Shown piece after piece: positions 49,801-61,800 of a stretch of DNA of 64,000 nucleotides (positions within the stretch are counted from its first letter, which is position 1; each line of letters opens with the position of its first letter). The translations under genes were made by a program, and so were the position numbers. The DNA is from Cricetomys ansorgei (taxonomy: Eukaryota; Chordata; Mammalia; Rodentia; Nesomyidae). The notes below the pieces were generated by a model. It was not told the DNA's origin. It ran no database searches and was given only the letters and a program-made list of their open reading frames with translations. The stretch covers positions 2,432,001 through 2,496,000 of the forward strand of contig JAMJFZ010001815.1 in NCBI GenBank assembly GCA_026225945.1, read 5' to 3'.

Positions 49801-52800
49801 CTATGCCTACATGAAGCAGGTATTGGTCCAGACTCAGGCTGCTGATTTAGACACACAGAACACTGTATAACAGATGTGAAATTCCTTCTGTATAGTAATA
49901 AATCCCGGGAATGAATTATTCCTCCATAGGAATAAATTACACCTGCTTGTGAGTGTTGAGAAAGCCTGGTATCCACTGTTAGAGATGAATGGTATTACCA
50001 ACTGTTTCTATGTATCTTCTCATTTTCAAAATGAAGCCAACTTGTTTCCAGTAGAGACCGGCTGGGAACGGCAGGCTTCCCTAGTGTCGTGCTGCCCATC
50101 TGATATCTGCCTCTTTTTCCAAGGCCTCCAAGTTGGTATAGTTTATTTTTAGTATGTGTTTATTATGTGTATGTGTGTGGAGGTATTATATTCCTGTGGA
50201 GGGGCACATGTGCATGAAGGTGCGCTTTCATGGAGGCATCAAGATCTTGTAGGTCAGCTGTTCTTGCCAGCCACCTTTTTCCAGGAATTCTGTTTTCTCC
50301 TGCCTTGTGCTGGGATTACCAGGTAGCTACTATGCCCACCTGGGTTTTATGTCGGGCCTGGGGTTCTGGCCTTCACCCTTGTGCATCATGGGCTTTATCC
50401 TCTGAGCCATCTCCCTTGCCATGGCAGATTTTAAAGTCATCCTGTTAGTCATCTGTTGAGGGTAGAATGTAATTTCTGGTGGCTTTATTCTGAGCCTCTT
50501 TTGGAGCGGTGCTGTTTTACTCTCACTTCCTACATGTTTTACTATTCATTGTTATTCTGGCTGCTTCCGTCATGGGTCTTCCATCTTGCCCTCAGACCAA
50601 GAGGCCAAGGTTCCCACGTTGGCTCTACGGTAACTTGAGTGGGAGATGACTGAGCACTCAGTTCTTACCCTGCCCTTGGATGGGGGCTTGTGGCTTTGCC
50701 CTGTTGTTCCATGCATTTGCTCGCTGAATCTGTCCTGTGCATGGGCCAAGCACAGGGGCCCATGGAAACTTGTTTATTGAAGCAGGACATACAGGGAAAT
50801 GACCGCAGGTGTGGAATTAATTTGAGGACAGCTGTGTACAGATGTGCTGTCTGTCCTGGAAGCAGTGTTGTCAGGCCCATATCTAGCCTGTGGGCAAGAG
50901 AGAAGGGCAGTATGGAAGTACCTGGTACCAAATGTGGAAACAAGGCCCTGAGGCAGTCCTTAGCCCCTGGCTATTCTGTCGACCATTAGCCATTCTGTTA
51001 CATGATGACAGTGAACAGGAAGCTGAAGCTGCCTCTTTATGATAGGCCCAGAGCACTTAGTGTCCTCATCTTTTTAAATGCTAAAATAACATGTGGGTGC
51101 CAGGCTCTAGACCTCTCTGCTTTGTTTTTCTGCCACAAGTAGACCTGAATTCTGATAGATCCAATGTAATCATAGTGTGAGCGTCCAGCTTTCTCTCTCC
51201 TTTACCCCTGTTGTAAATAGTGGCCTCCTCCTCAGGGAGAGCCAGGAGTCCAGACTATGACTCCATCAAACTCAAAGAATCATCTTCAGTCCAGCTCCTC
51301 TGGGTCTGGGTAGGCACTAAGGAGAGAGGAAAATAGGCCTTTCCTCATGTCCTGTGAGAGCAGACACCATGCACTGGAGATGCATCTGGGTAACAGCAGT
51401 ATGCTCTGTGAGTTGTAGAAATGTCAGAAGTCAGAAACAGAAGAAAGGTTGCTGTTCATAGTGCTGTCTAGAGAAGGATATTAGAGGGAAAATAAATGAG
51501 ATAGTCACCACCACTGTGAAAGCCACGAGCATCCAAGACACTGAAAGCTCCGGCTTTCACATTAGCAACCAGCAATGAGAGTCACGTACCTGTGGCCCTG
51601 TGCGTTTGCCCTCTTCTGGACAGATACTGGACCCCTTCAGGGCCCAGGCTCTATGGTAGCAGTTTTGGTCTGTGACTGAGACTTTGCTGGTGTTCACTTC
51701 TCACTTTAGAGAACATAACTTGTAGATCGAGATTACTTACCACTGCCCTGCTAGGCACCATGGTGTCCTTCCTGTCAGAACATTCGACAATCTAGAGATG
51801 ACATATCCTGTAGAGTTACCCTGCATGCCTAGAGTGAGTGCCCAAAGGATCAGGAGCTGGGGCTTCAGTGCCAGTATCATGCTTTGCCTCTGACCAGGCT
51901 GGGTCTGTTTACTCTTCTCTCATCCACCTAGCTTTTGAGGTGAGGATGGGTTGCCTGATGTGCACATAAGAGAATGGACTCCAAACATGTTCCTAGCTCC
52001 CTGGCTCCTAAGTGGAGCCTGAGCCTGTGGCTGTCTACCTGTAGCATACTCTGTCCCGATGTCTTAGACAGGCTGCTGTGATTAAAGCAGTGTCACTGAA
52101 TCCATGGGCATTGGGTCTAGGGTAGTAAGCACAGTCGTTGACAATGCCCAGAACAGCAGATCCTGTGGTGACACTCAAGGAGCCAGTTGCTCCTCAGCTG
52201 GAGCTTAATCCACAAGGAGCTATGTGGTGACATCAATTTTGAGTGCAGCCTTTTCTGGCAATTTTGTAGAAAAGCATTTTGGTTGTTAGGGTTTATGCTG
52301 TTAGGATGTCTTGAGTCAAGTTTTCTTTTGCATATTGTTGACTATTTAATAACCACACTTTTTTACACATAAGGGTGCACCCCTTTTTGTTAATCGTCTT
52401 TTTCCAGGGCTCTACAGTGTGTGATTGAAGTCTGAATAGCTCTTTTTATTAAATAAAACTTTGCCTTTTTTAAAAATGATTTTTTTCCAAGGTTCTTGAA
52501 ATATCCTAATATATTCAATATAAAGTTTTATTTCCAAGGAAAACTTACTGCACATCTTTTATGGAGATCAAAGAGTAGAGCAGAGTGTCCTTCATGAATA
52601 GTTTGAACTTGCCAGGAAAGAACTAGGTTGCTGTCTGTGTGCCTGTGGCATGGGGATTTCATAATGTGGGGGCTTGCCCTGGTTGTGGTCAGGGCTCCGG
52701 GAGCATTTGCACTCTTCTCCCCTGGTGAGTCTGCCTCTGAAGTTGTGGCCCACCCACTCTCTGAGCTGAGTCTGCATAACAAGCCACCATTCATAAAAGA

Positions 52801-55800
52801 GAGAGAGAAGTCAGTAGTCATCTGGGGCAGTGGTCTTGAGGCCACTGCATTTATTTTTCAGCATTAGCATACTTAAAAAAAACCATAGTTGCTATGTATA
52901 TTACTCTTAAATTGAAAGAAAATGAGCAGCCAAATAACCCCAGTGTTCTATGGGTAAAACTCACCCTAGAGGGCCTGCTGTGTTTGCTGACCCTGGCCTG
53001 TTCCCAGGATGCCTGCTGCCCCACATCCTGCTCCCCAGCATAGGCATTTGCAGTGTGGTATTTGCTCCCTCCTGGCTTTTCAGTGGGTGTTAGCATAACC
53101 TAATGCATAACAACCTTTGAAAGAGGGTCGATAGTCCCTGTTATTTTTGAGGGAGATACACTTCAGGATCCCAGAGAATGTACAGGAGTCTGTGCATGTT
53201 AATGCTTTTTCTGGATGTGTTTAAGTATGATAAAATTTAATTTATAAGTTAGGCATAGTAAGGGATTACATGCGGTAACAAAATAGACCAATTATAGCAA
53301 TGTACTATGGTAAAATTCATAGGCATATGCTGCTCTCATAATATCTCCCTGTTGTACACTCTCCCTTCTTGCTGACTGGGTGACTGAAACATGGATAAGG
53401 GATCCACTGCACTAAAGCAGATCTGTCGAAGGGGATTGTCAGGCTACTACAGGCACACACCTGCCATCACCTAGCCTTATGTGGCCTTCTGCCATCCTTC
53501 AGAGTGAATTTCAGAGTCACCCAGCCTATTGAGTTGTATTTGCATTCTACAGTGGCCAAAACCTTGTTCTCAGACAAGGAATCTACTAAGATACAAGTGT
53601 GAGAGGAAGCAGAGGATGAGACAGTGCAGCCTCCTGCCCACATCGCTTCACAGATGTGCAGGCTCAAAGAAGACTAAGGAAGCATGGCAGAGTAGGGGCT
53701 GCCATTCCTGGGGGCAGTCCTTGTAGCTTTCAGGTCAGTATGCTCCAGGCTTCTGCAGGACAGGTCTTTGTGTAGTGGAGGGTGACACTCTTCTGGGAGA
53801 CCCATTTATTCCCCAACCTGTACCATGCTCCTCTGCTGTCCTTAGAGGACTTCCCATTATCAAACAGTGACCAGTCTGTAGCATCCATGGCTTGATAGGA
53901 TAATCTTCAAGGCATAGTTTATATTTAAGAGTAATCTTGAGCGAGAGCCCATTTGACTTCATACCTCAAGACTTGAACACTATAAAGTAAAGCAGTGGGT
54001 GTCTGCCAGCTTGCCCTTGTGGAGTGATACACGAGTCCCATCCAATTGCTCTTTCCCAAGCCTATGATTAATCTTCCCCAGAGTGCTGTGCGATTCCACT
54101 ATGCAGTCCTGTCATCCTGGTGGGGGTCCTGAGAAACATTATATATGATCACTGCTTTAATAAAAATAATCTTTATCCAATATGTTCTTACCATGCTTTT
54201 TCCTCTCCCAATTCTTCCCAGGTCCTCCCCACCCACCCACCCAACTCCATGCCTTCTTTCTTTAGAAAACAAAAGCAAAAAAGCAAACAAACAAGAATTT
54301 TAAAAAAGAAAAATAATAAAAGAAAGCACAAGAAACAAACTAAATAAATAAACCCTAAAAACACAAAATTGGAAACCATAATGCACAAGCAAAAGACCAG
54401 TTAGACAAAAAATTCCTAAATAAAGCAATACGAAACAAAAATTTACATTTTGTAGAGCTCACTTTGTGTTGGCCATCTACTGCCAGGCATGGGACTTACC
54501 CTTAAAGTGTCATTTATATACCCAGTGAGACTCCATTGGAGAAAACTATTTTTTCCATGGAAGCAGATGTCAGTTAGATGTAGCTTCTTGGTTAGGGATG
54601 GAAGCCTGTGTCCACTTTACCTTCTGAGCACCAGAACCCTATCAGACTTGAACCTATGCAAGCCCTGTGAATGCCGCCACAGTCTCTGTGAGTTCTTGTA
54701 TATGTCAGTCCAGTTGTGTCTGAAGGACACTGTTTCTTTAGTGTCATTCAGCCTCTCTAGTTCTTATAATCTTTCCACCTCCTCTTCTGCATAGCTCCCT
54801 GGACCCCGAGGGGAGGGGTTTGATGAGGACATTCCATTTAGAACTGAGTGTTCCATGGTCTCTCACTCTCTGCAGTTTTGGGTCTCTGTTAATTACCATT
54901 TACTGCAAGAAGAAGCTTCACTGATGAGGGTTGAGCAGGCCATTGATCAATGGGTATAGCAGTATGTCATTAAGAGTCCTTTTAGTGCTATGTTCCTTTA
55001 GTAGAACTGTAAGTGTTTAGTTTTCCTCTAAGCTACTACCCTATCCAGTCTCATGTTCTTGGCCACCCCAGACATAGGCTTCATCTCTTGGAGTGGGGCT
55101 TTAAATCCAATCAGAGAGTGATTGGTTGTTCCCACAATATTTGTACCACTATTGTACCAACATATGCCAGCAGGTCACAATTGCAGATCTCTGGGTTTAT
55201 AGCTAGATTGATGGTTACCGATTCGGAGTAAGTTAGCATGATTAGGAGACAAAAACAAAGGTCAAGTCCAAGTGTGGGCATCTCTCCTTCCCTGAGGGTT
55301 CAGTATTGGTCATGAAATGAAAGCATAGGGTGAATGGTGCATATGCTGAATGAGTATACAATACTCTTCCCTTGAGCAATACCGTATACAGCTTTGTACA
55401 GAACACTTTCATTGTACTAGGTATTGAAGTCATCCATAGCTGGTGCATATGAGAAGATCATGAAGGTTCTGTGCAAATCCTACCTGGGACTCGAGCATTG
55501 TCAGATTTTTTTGTCCAAGGGACACTGAATACCAAAAGACATCTGTCTTGAGCTCAGAACTGTGACATGGTCAGTTTTCAAAGCAATATCACTGTTTTGT
55601 AATCCTTGTGACAGGCAGAATGGACATTGCTGTCCTCACTTCAAACATAAGATCATAGTCTTAGAAAATTAAGTCTAGCTGGAGTCTGCTGGAATGAGCC
55701 TCGAGTTTTCCACTATGCCTGTGTGCTTGTGCTAGTGGCCAGGTTTCAGCCTTGTGGTCTCTGCATGGGGCTTTACACAAGTCTGTCTGCTCTTAACTTT

Positions 55801-58800
55801 TCATTGTTTTTATGCTGATCTAACACACTTGTGAGATGTTCTCATCCTTCTCAATGCTCAGTCTTGGGTGAATGACTCATAGCTCCCCACAAAAGACAGA
55901 ACACACAGTGGGATGAAGCTGTGGCTAAGAATGAATCAGTAGTTAGCTCTGTGAGTGTCAGCCTTGTGCATGCTGAGGCTTTGTACCACAACATGATGGA
56001 AACTTAGCAATGTGGTATGTGGCAAGACTTGGCCATGCAGATTGACATCACATAATTTGGAAAATATGGATGTGCTTACCCATTGATCCTTCAGAAATTG
56101 GATCTCCCTTCGATAAGATACTTTATCCTGGTGGGTACTTCCCCATTTTCAGCCTCTCTGATTCTCCAGATGTGAAGTATAGTATAAACATACATTTCTC
56201 CAAGCTCTGAGTGGGTACCAGCCCAGTTGCCACCATATACAGCCTGCTGACACCTACTGGATATACCTTTGGTATCACACTACAGTGGAAGAGAATGAAC
56301 ATTAAGTGAACTGTTCAAGTTGAATCAGGGTTGCTTTTGTGTCGGGGCAAAGGTTTGCTGACACTATGAAGCAAGACCTGGGCATACTAACTCCGGAAGA
56401 CACCAGTGTCCAAGAAGTGAACAGGTCTCAACCTCAGGTTCAACTCATTCAGTACCTCTGGACTTGAGAGTGTCTATCTGGAACGTCCTGAGACTGCTGT
56501 AGTCGGAGGTAGCTGCAGTAGCTACAGCCACTTCAAGGGTTCTTGTGGGCGCTTAGGACTCTGTAGCTGATTGCAGGTAGCTTACCTAACAGTTTCAGGT
56601 CCAAACGGAGAAATCAGCAAACCTGCCTGTTTATGTGTTGGGCAGTAAATGTTTGAAGAGGTCGGCTCCTAATAAGGCCATGCTTTGGAATGTTGTTCCT
56701 AAGAAGGGGGAAATCAAGAGGGCAAAAGCATCTCATTTGAGCTTCCCTCTGCCAGGCATGCTGGCTTGAGAATTGTAAAATCGCTGAGGTTTTCCAGTCT
56801 CTTTAGCGAGTAAAGAGCTGTGTTTACCCTCTGATTCCTGCTTGGACTCATCAATTAAATGCGAGTGGGCACTTCTGAGTGATCCTCTATTGAGAGCAGC
56901 AGCTCTGCTCTTCCCTCTCCTCCCCTCTTTAGTGCATTATCTCTCATTGTCCCCAGGGGATAGGTTCTAAGATCTATGGTGGATTCCTGGAACCACAGAC
57001 AAGTCTGCGCTGTGTAATTTAATGCGGTTTCCATTTTAACCAGACATTTGGCATGCATCTTGGCTGTAACTTGAACTGCATAACAAGCATGTGTCTGTTT
57101 TTTGTCATCAGTCTCACAGATAGAAGATTTCTTAATAAATTTTAGGGTATGACAGCACATGGGAAAATAGGCGCTTGCTGGGGAACAATTTCTATAAGTA
57201 GTTTACCCTCACATGACTGACTCATAGAATGCCATACTACTGGCCTCTCTGTAGTGAAATCTGAGGCAGCCTTGGCTTTGACATAGCTCTGGCTCACCCA
57301 GTTGTTTTATGACGAACACATTATAGAGTCAGAACACAGAAGTTCTTGTCTTTTGGGAGTGAAAAGGAGCCTGTTCTCCATCTGTGCAAGGCACTAGAAG
57401 TGCAGAGGAGAACTGCACACTTCAGGGAGGCATGCCTCATGGCCTTCCTCTCTGTTCCAGGAAGGCGTGGAAGTGAGGGTGGCGAGGATCTTCAACACCT
57501 TCGGGCCACGAATGCACATGAACGACGGGCGTGTGGTCAGCAACTTCATCCTTCAAGCACTGCAGGGGGAGCCGCTCACGGTGCGTACCGCCCCCAGGGC
57601 CCTGAGGCTGCATGCGACCTGTCTTCACAACAGTGAGGAAAGGGCGACTTGACTGAGAGACTAATGTTTCCAGAGTTGGCATTCCATGTACACGTGTCTC
57701 TACTACCTTCGTGAAAGGAAAAGAAACACACGGGTAGAGCACAGACCAGGAATGGGCCTTACAGGGAGCCTCGGTGCCTGTTGGATCCAACCTGTCTGCA
57801 CTCCATCTGTGCCAGCTGGCCTGCTTGAACTTTCCCCGCCGTTTTCTTAGCCTCTTGGTGAGGGTCAGGAGTGTGAGTGAGCGTGACTCTTGTATAGCTG
57901 GGAAGGTGTAGGTCAGGGTGGGAAGGAGGTTGAGATCTGTCCTTGTCAGGTCTACTCGCTTCTACAAGAACGGGTGGAAACTGCTCAGATCATCTCTAGG
58001 AGGCTCCTGGAGCCCAAATGCAGCTTCCATGGTCTAGGCCCAGTGGTCTGAGTTTGTGGTGAAAATGAAGACCTGTGCTGCCCCCAACCCCTCAGTACAA
58101 AGCACCATCCGGACAGTGGGGCTGCCACTCACACCCATCCCCAGCCCTCACCTGCCGGGGAGCTGACCCCTGGCCTGCATGTAACTTGCTTGGTGAGCCC
58201 CCGGCTCTTTCCTCTGGCCATCCCAGTTCTCTCCTTGGCGCTCCGCCGTCCGCCTCCATCTTCGCTCTTCTGTTGTTCTGTAGGGTTATGTGCGCTTTTG
58301 CTCTGAAATTCTACACCATGCTTTACTGATTTGTTTTTCTTTTTAAAATTATTTAGTGTGTGTATATGTGTGTGCTTGCACACATGTGTGCATACGCACA
58401 TATATGGAGTCCGGAGGTTGACTATTGCACTCCACCTTATTTTTTGAGGCATGTTCTCTCATTGAACATGGAACTTGGCTAGTCTGACTGGCCAGAGAGC
58501 CCCTAGGATCGTCCTGTCTCCACCTCTCTAGTGCTAGATTTCCAAGTGCATACTGCCATACCTGGATTTTAATGTGAGTACTAGTACCTGAATTCAAATC
58601 CCTATGTCTATATGGAAAACACTTTACCTTGTGAGCCATGTCTCTAGTCTATGTACTGAGTATTTCTCAAAGGAAAAGCTATTTTGACTATTTAGATACT
58701 CATCTGTGTTCTACAAGGTTTCCTCTTAATAGACACACGGGCAAGCTAGAAAGATACAGATCAGACCATCTTGGGTCTCCTTGTGCCTTGACTCATGAGG

Positions 58801-61800
58801 GTTTAATGCAGGTGAGCCCACTGTTAAATTAGGAACTGTGTGTACCTGTTTATCCACCCACCAATGGATTGATCAGTAGAGTTAGAGCGCTGTTCTGTTG
58901 TGTGCTTTCTCTGTTGACTCATTTAAAGCTCACAACAGGGCTACAGGTGACTCTTAGCTTGATTTTAAAGTGCCTAAATTTCTATACCCTGTGACAACAT
59001 GAACCTGGAGCTTCCCTCTGAATCCCTGTGTCTGTGGTATGTCCTTCATATGTGTTAGCTCTAATATAGATGTAGGACAGAGCCTGCCTGTCATCCATGG
59101 TGGGCTGGTTCCTCACTACAGGCACACTATGTAGATGAGTTTTCATAAATGCATCTCAGGAAAGAGGTAATTCTAGACCTCAACTCTGGGTTCCTAATGG
59201 CCCAAACTTGATTCCTCCTTTCCTGAAGTGGCATTTTGTTGCTCCTTGATAGAGACTCTATGGTCACACCTCTGTCAGCTCATCCTGGTGACCTGGCTCT
59301 GGATCTACCCTGCCACCATAGCTCCTGTCTCGGCAGTAGTCTTGTCCTGGTTCCCGAGTAATGTTTTCTCAGCCTGGCCTAGAGCCAGCCTTCTGAAAAA
59401 GAGAAACCCAAAGATCCCTCATCTCAGTGACAGCATGTGCCACAGACCTTTTTCAGGGCCTCCCCACTCCTCAGACTGGCTCCCTCAGCTCATGTCTTAC
59501 CTGCTCTGTGAGTGTGTCTTGGACCTCCTTTCCCATCCTCTGTAGACAGTGCTGACCACACCACTCTTACAGGAAGCACCGTTTGGCTTCCAGTAATCAC
59601 GGTTTTGTTTTCATCGTGCTTGCTACCAGCTGAAATCTTAAATTTCCAGTTCCCCAGTACAGCTTTAGCTCTGGAAACCAGGACCTTTGTTCTTTTCCAT
59701 TCATAGCTCTGCCCTGGCCTCAGCACACAAGCAGACACAAATGTCAGTTGAATTAATGGCTGCTTTCTGTTGCAGTGAGTGAAAAGCAGCTCAGTGGTTA
59801 GCAGACGTCAGCAGTTACAGCTGAAGCTGCCAAGGGAACCTGCCTTATACATCTCCTCTTGCTACATCTGGCTTCTCTGTTCACAGGTTTCCCAGCTGCA
59901 GATTCAGCCAGTTGCAGGTAGCAAATGTTGAAAAACACAGTGCCTGTGACAACATGGACAGATGTTTTCCTATGTGGAGAATGTGTATAGTTTACATGAA
60001 ATTCTATACTGTGTCACACAACAGACTTAACTTATCCAGGATTTTGTTATCTCTGGAGTGTTTTAGAATAACTCCCCATGGAAACTGAGGGACAACCATA
60101 TTTAGGGTTCAGACTATCTCTGTTAGGAACGGAGACATCCCTGGTTCCTTTTCGGCCCCCACACAGTGACTTCCTCACCCAGGATCAGAACCTCCTTGTT
60201 TGCAGAAAGACTGGTAGCAGCCTTCCAAGAAACAGCTTTCAATTCATTGCCTCCTTGCCAGCTTCAGGGCCTCACGTTAAGGAGGAAAGCAAGGTCCCTG
60301 GTGTCCTCCAGAATGCACTCTTTGTTTGCCGAGGTCATGTCTCATGTGCTGTCTTCAGGCCCGGCATGACTGGGCCTTCCTCATGATGGAGGAGGAGATC
60401 GCTAGCGCCATCCAAGTGCCATTAATCCAGAGCTTGCCAGGCTTCCCTCTTTCCTTGTCACCCAGGCAGGAGGCCTGTGGAGGCATTTACAGTGTTTTCT
60501 TGTTCTGCAGAATTCTCTTGCCCATCAAGAACCTGATAAACTGTGCTTTTCTGTTGGATTGAAATACCATCTCTTCCCCCTGTCAGGTGGTTCTGTGTAG
60601 AAGACAGCCAGCAGGGTGCAGCTTTGAGCAGAGAGGGCAAGTAGGAACTCACAGCCAAGCGGTAGATCGAGGGTCGGAGGATAGAAGGTAGAAAGAAGAA
60701 GCATCAGCTCATCCTGACTGAACTAACCCTAACAGGATTCTTGCTGCGGGAGCCCAGGTGACCTCACGGCTTTGGGGGTTGGACAGAGATGAGATACGAG
60801 GCAGGTATGAGGGTTGGATTCACTAAGCAGAGCTTTTGTTGACATGATTCTGTGAGAAGTACCCAGGTAGGCCTACAAGTTTTGGAGACTGACTGGTTTA
60901 GTAGAGGCTGTCACAGCTTGAGCACTTAATGCACACGGCAGCGGACGGAGGGTGCCGTGCAATCCATACAGCCCCCTTTGGTATTCTTGTTTTCCCTCCT
61001 CTTTGATTGCTTGGTGACTCCTGGGTCACCATACTGCTTTGACCTGAATAGACAGCACTTAGTTCCTTAAGAGCAGCTTTGAATCTCCAGTGTCTCCTTG
61101 ACTATCTGCTGTCCTGTAAAATGAAGCCAGAGGGCCTACGTGGACACCAGAGCACAGGGCTGTACAGACTACTCATGAATGCAGCTGAGCGCCAGGAGTA
61201 GCCTCCAGTTCCTAGGCAGGGGTGTCAGTGTCAGGAGGGCATGCTCACTCTGAACCGTCAAGGCGCTGGGTGCCAGGCTCTCTCCTCATCGTTCCTTTGC
61301 TGAGATTTGCTCCTGCAGTGTCTGTGTCCTGTCAGCAGACGTCTCCAGAAGCAATGTTGTCCACCCTTTTCTCATAGGCCTTCCATCTTCAAGCAGAATC
61401 TGAAAGCACAGATCTCTGAACTTAGCATGCGTGGTCAATGTTGAGATAGAGCAAGCAGTATTTAGAACTGCTTTGTTATAGCGTGACAGTCTGGGCGTGG
61501 CAGCTATGTTTCTTCTTACTTTCCAGAAAAATCTATACCAGTTGTTAGAACTTTTGAATTTTTTTAAATGTCATTTTCACTTTTCTAAGGAACTTCTGCC
61601 AGGCCCCTCACCTTATCAAACTAAAAATCCTCAGTTCCAACTGAGGCAGGCTGAGGGCTGCCCATCTCACCACAGCCACCTTCACCCTACAGTGCCGCTG
61701 TACGGCCCTAAGGTGCTTGGACAGCATTTTCTCATGTTCCTTATTTGATACGTAAAAATCAAGGCAAATATTGCCTTTGTGGTGGTGTGGCCACATTTCT

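Larger units (their letters stand above)
49820..57460 (+). other. Uxs1: Uxs1 intron 9 (7.6 kb)
   Basis: Donor gtattg, acceptor tctgttccag. Holds a SINE remnant (50135-50421), Tigger-related fossils (53210-53410, 55380-55540, 56950-57150) and a long L1-derived noncoding block (54150-55230). Nothing recognised in 50430-53200 or 55550-56940. Confidence 0.82.
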
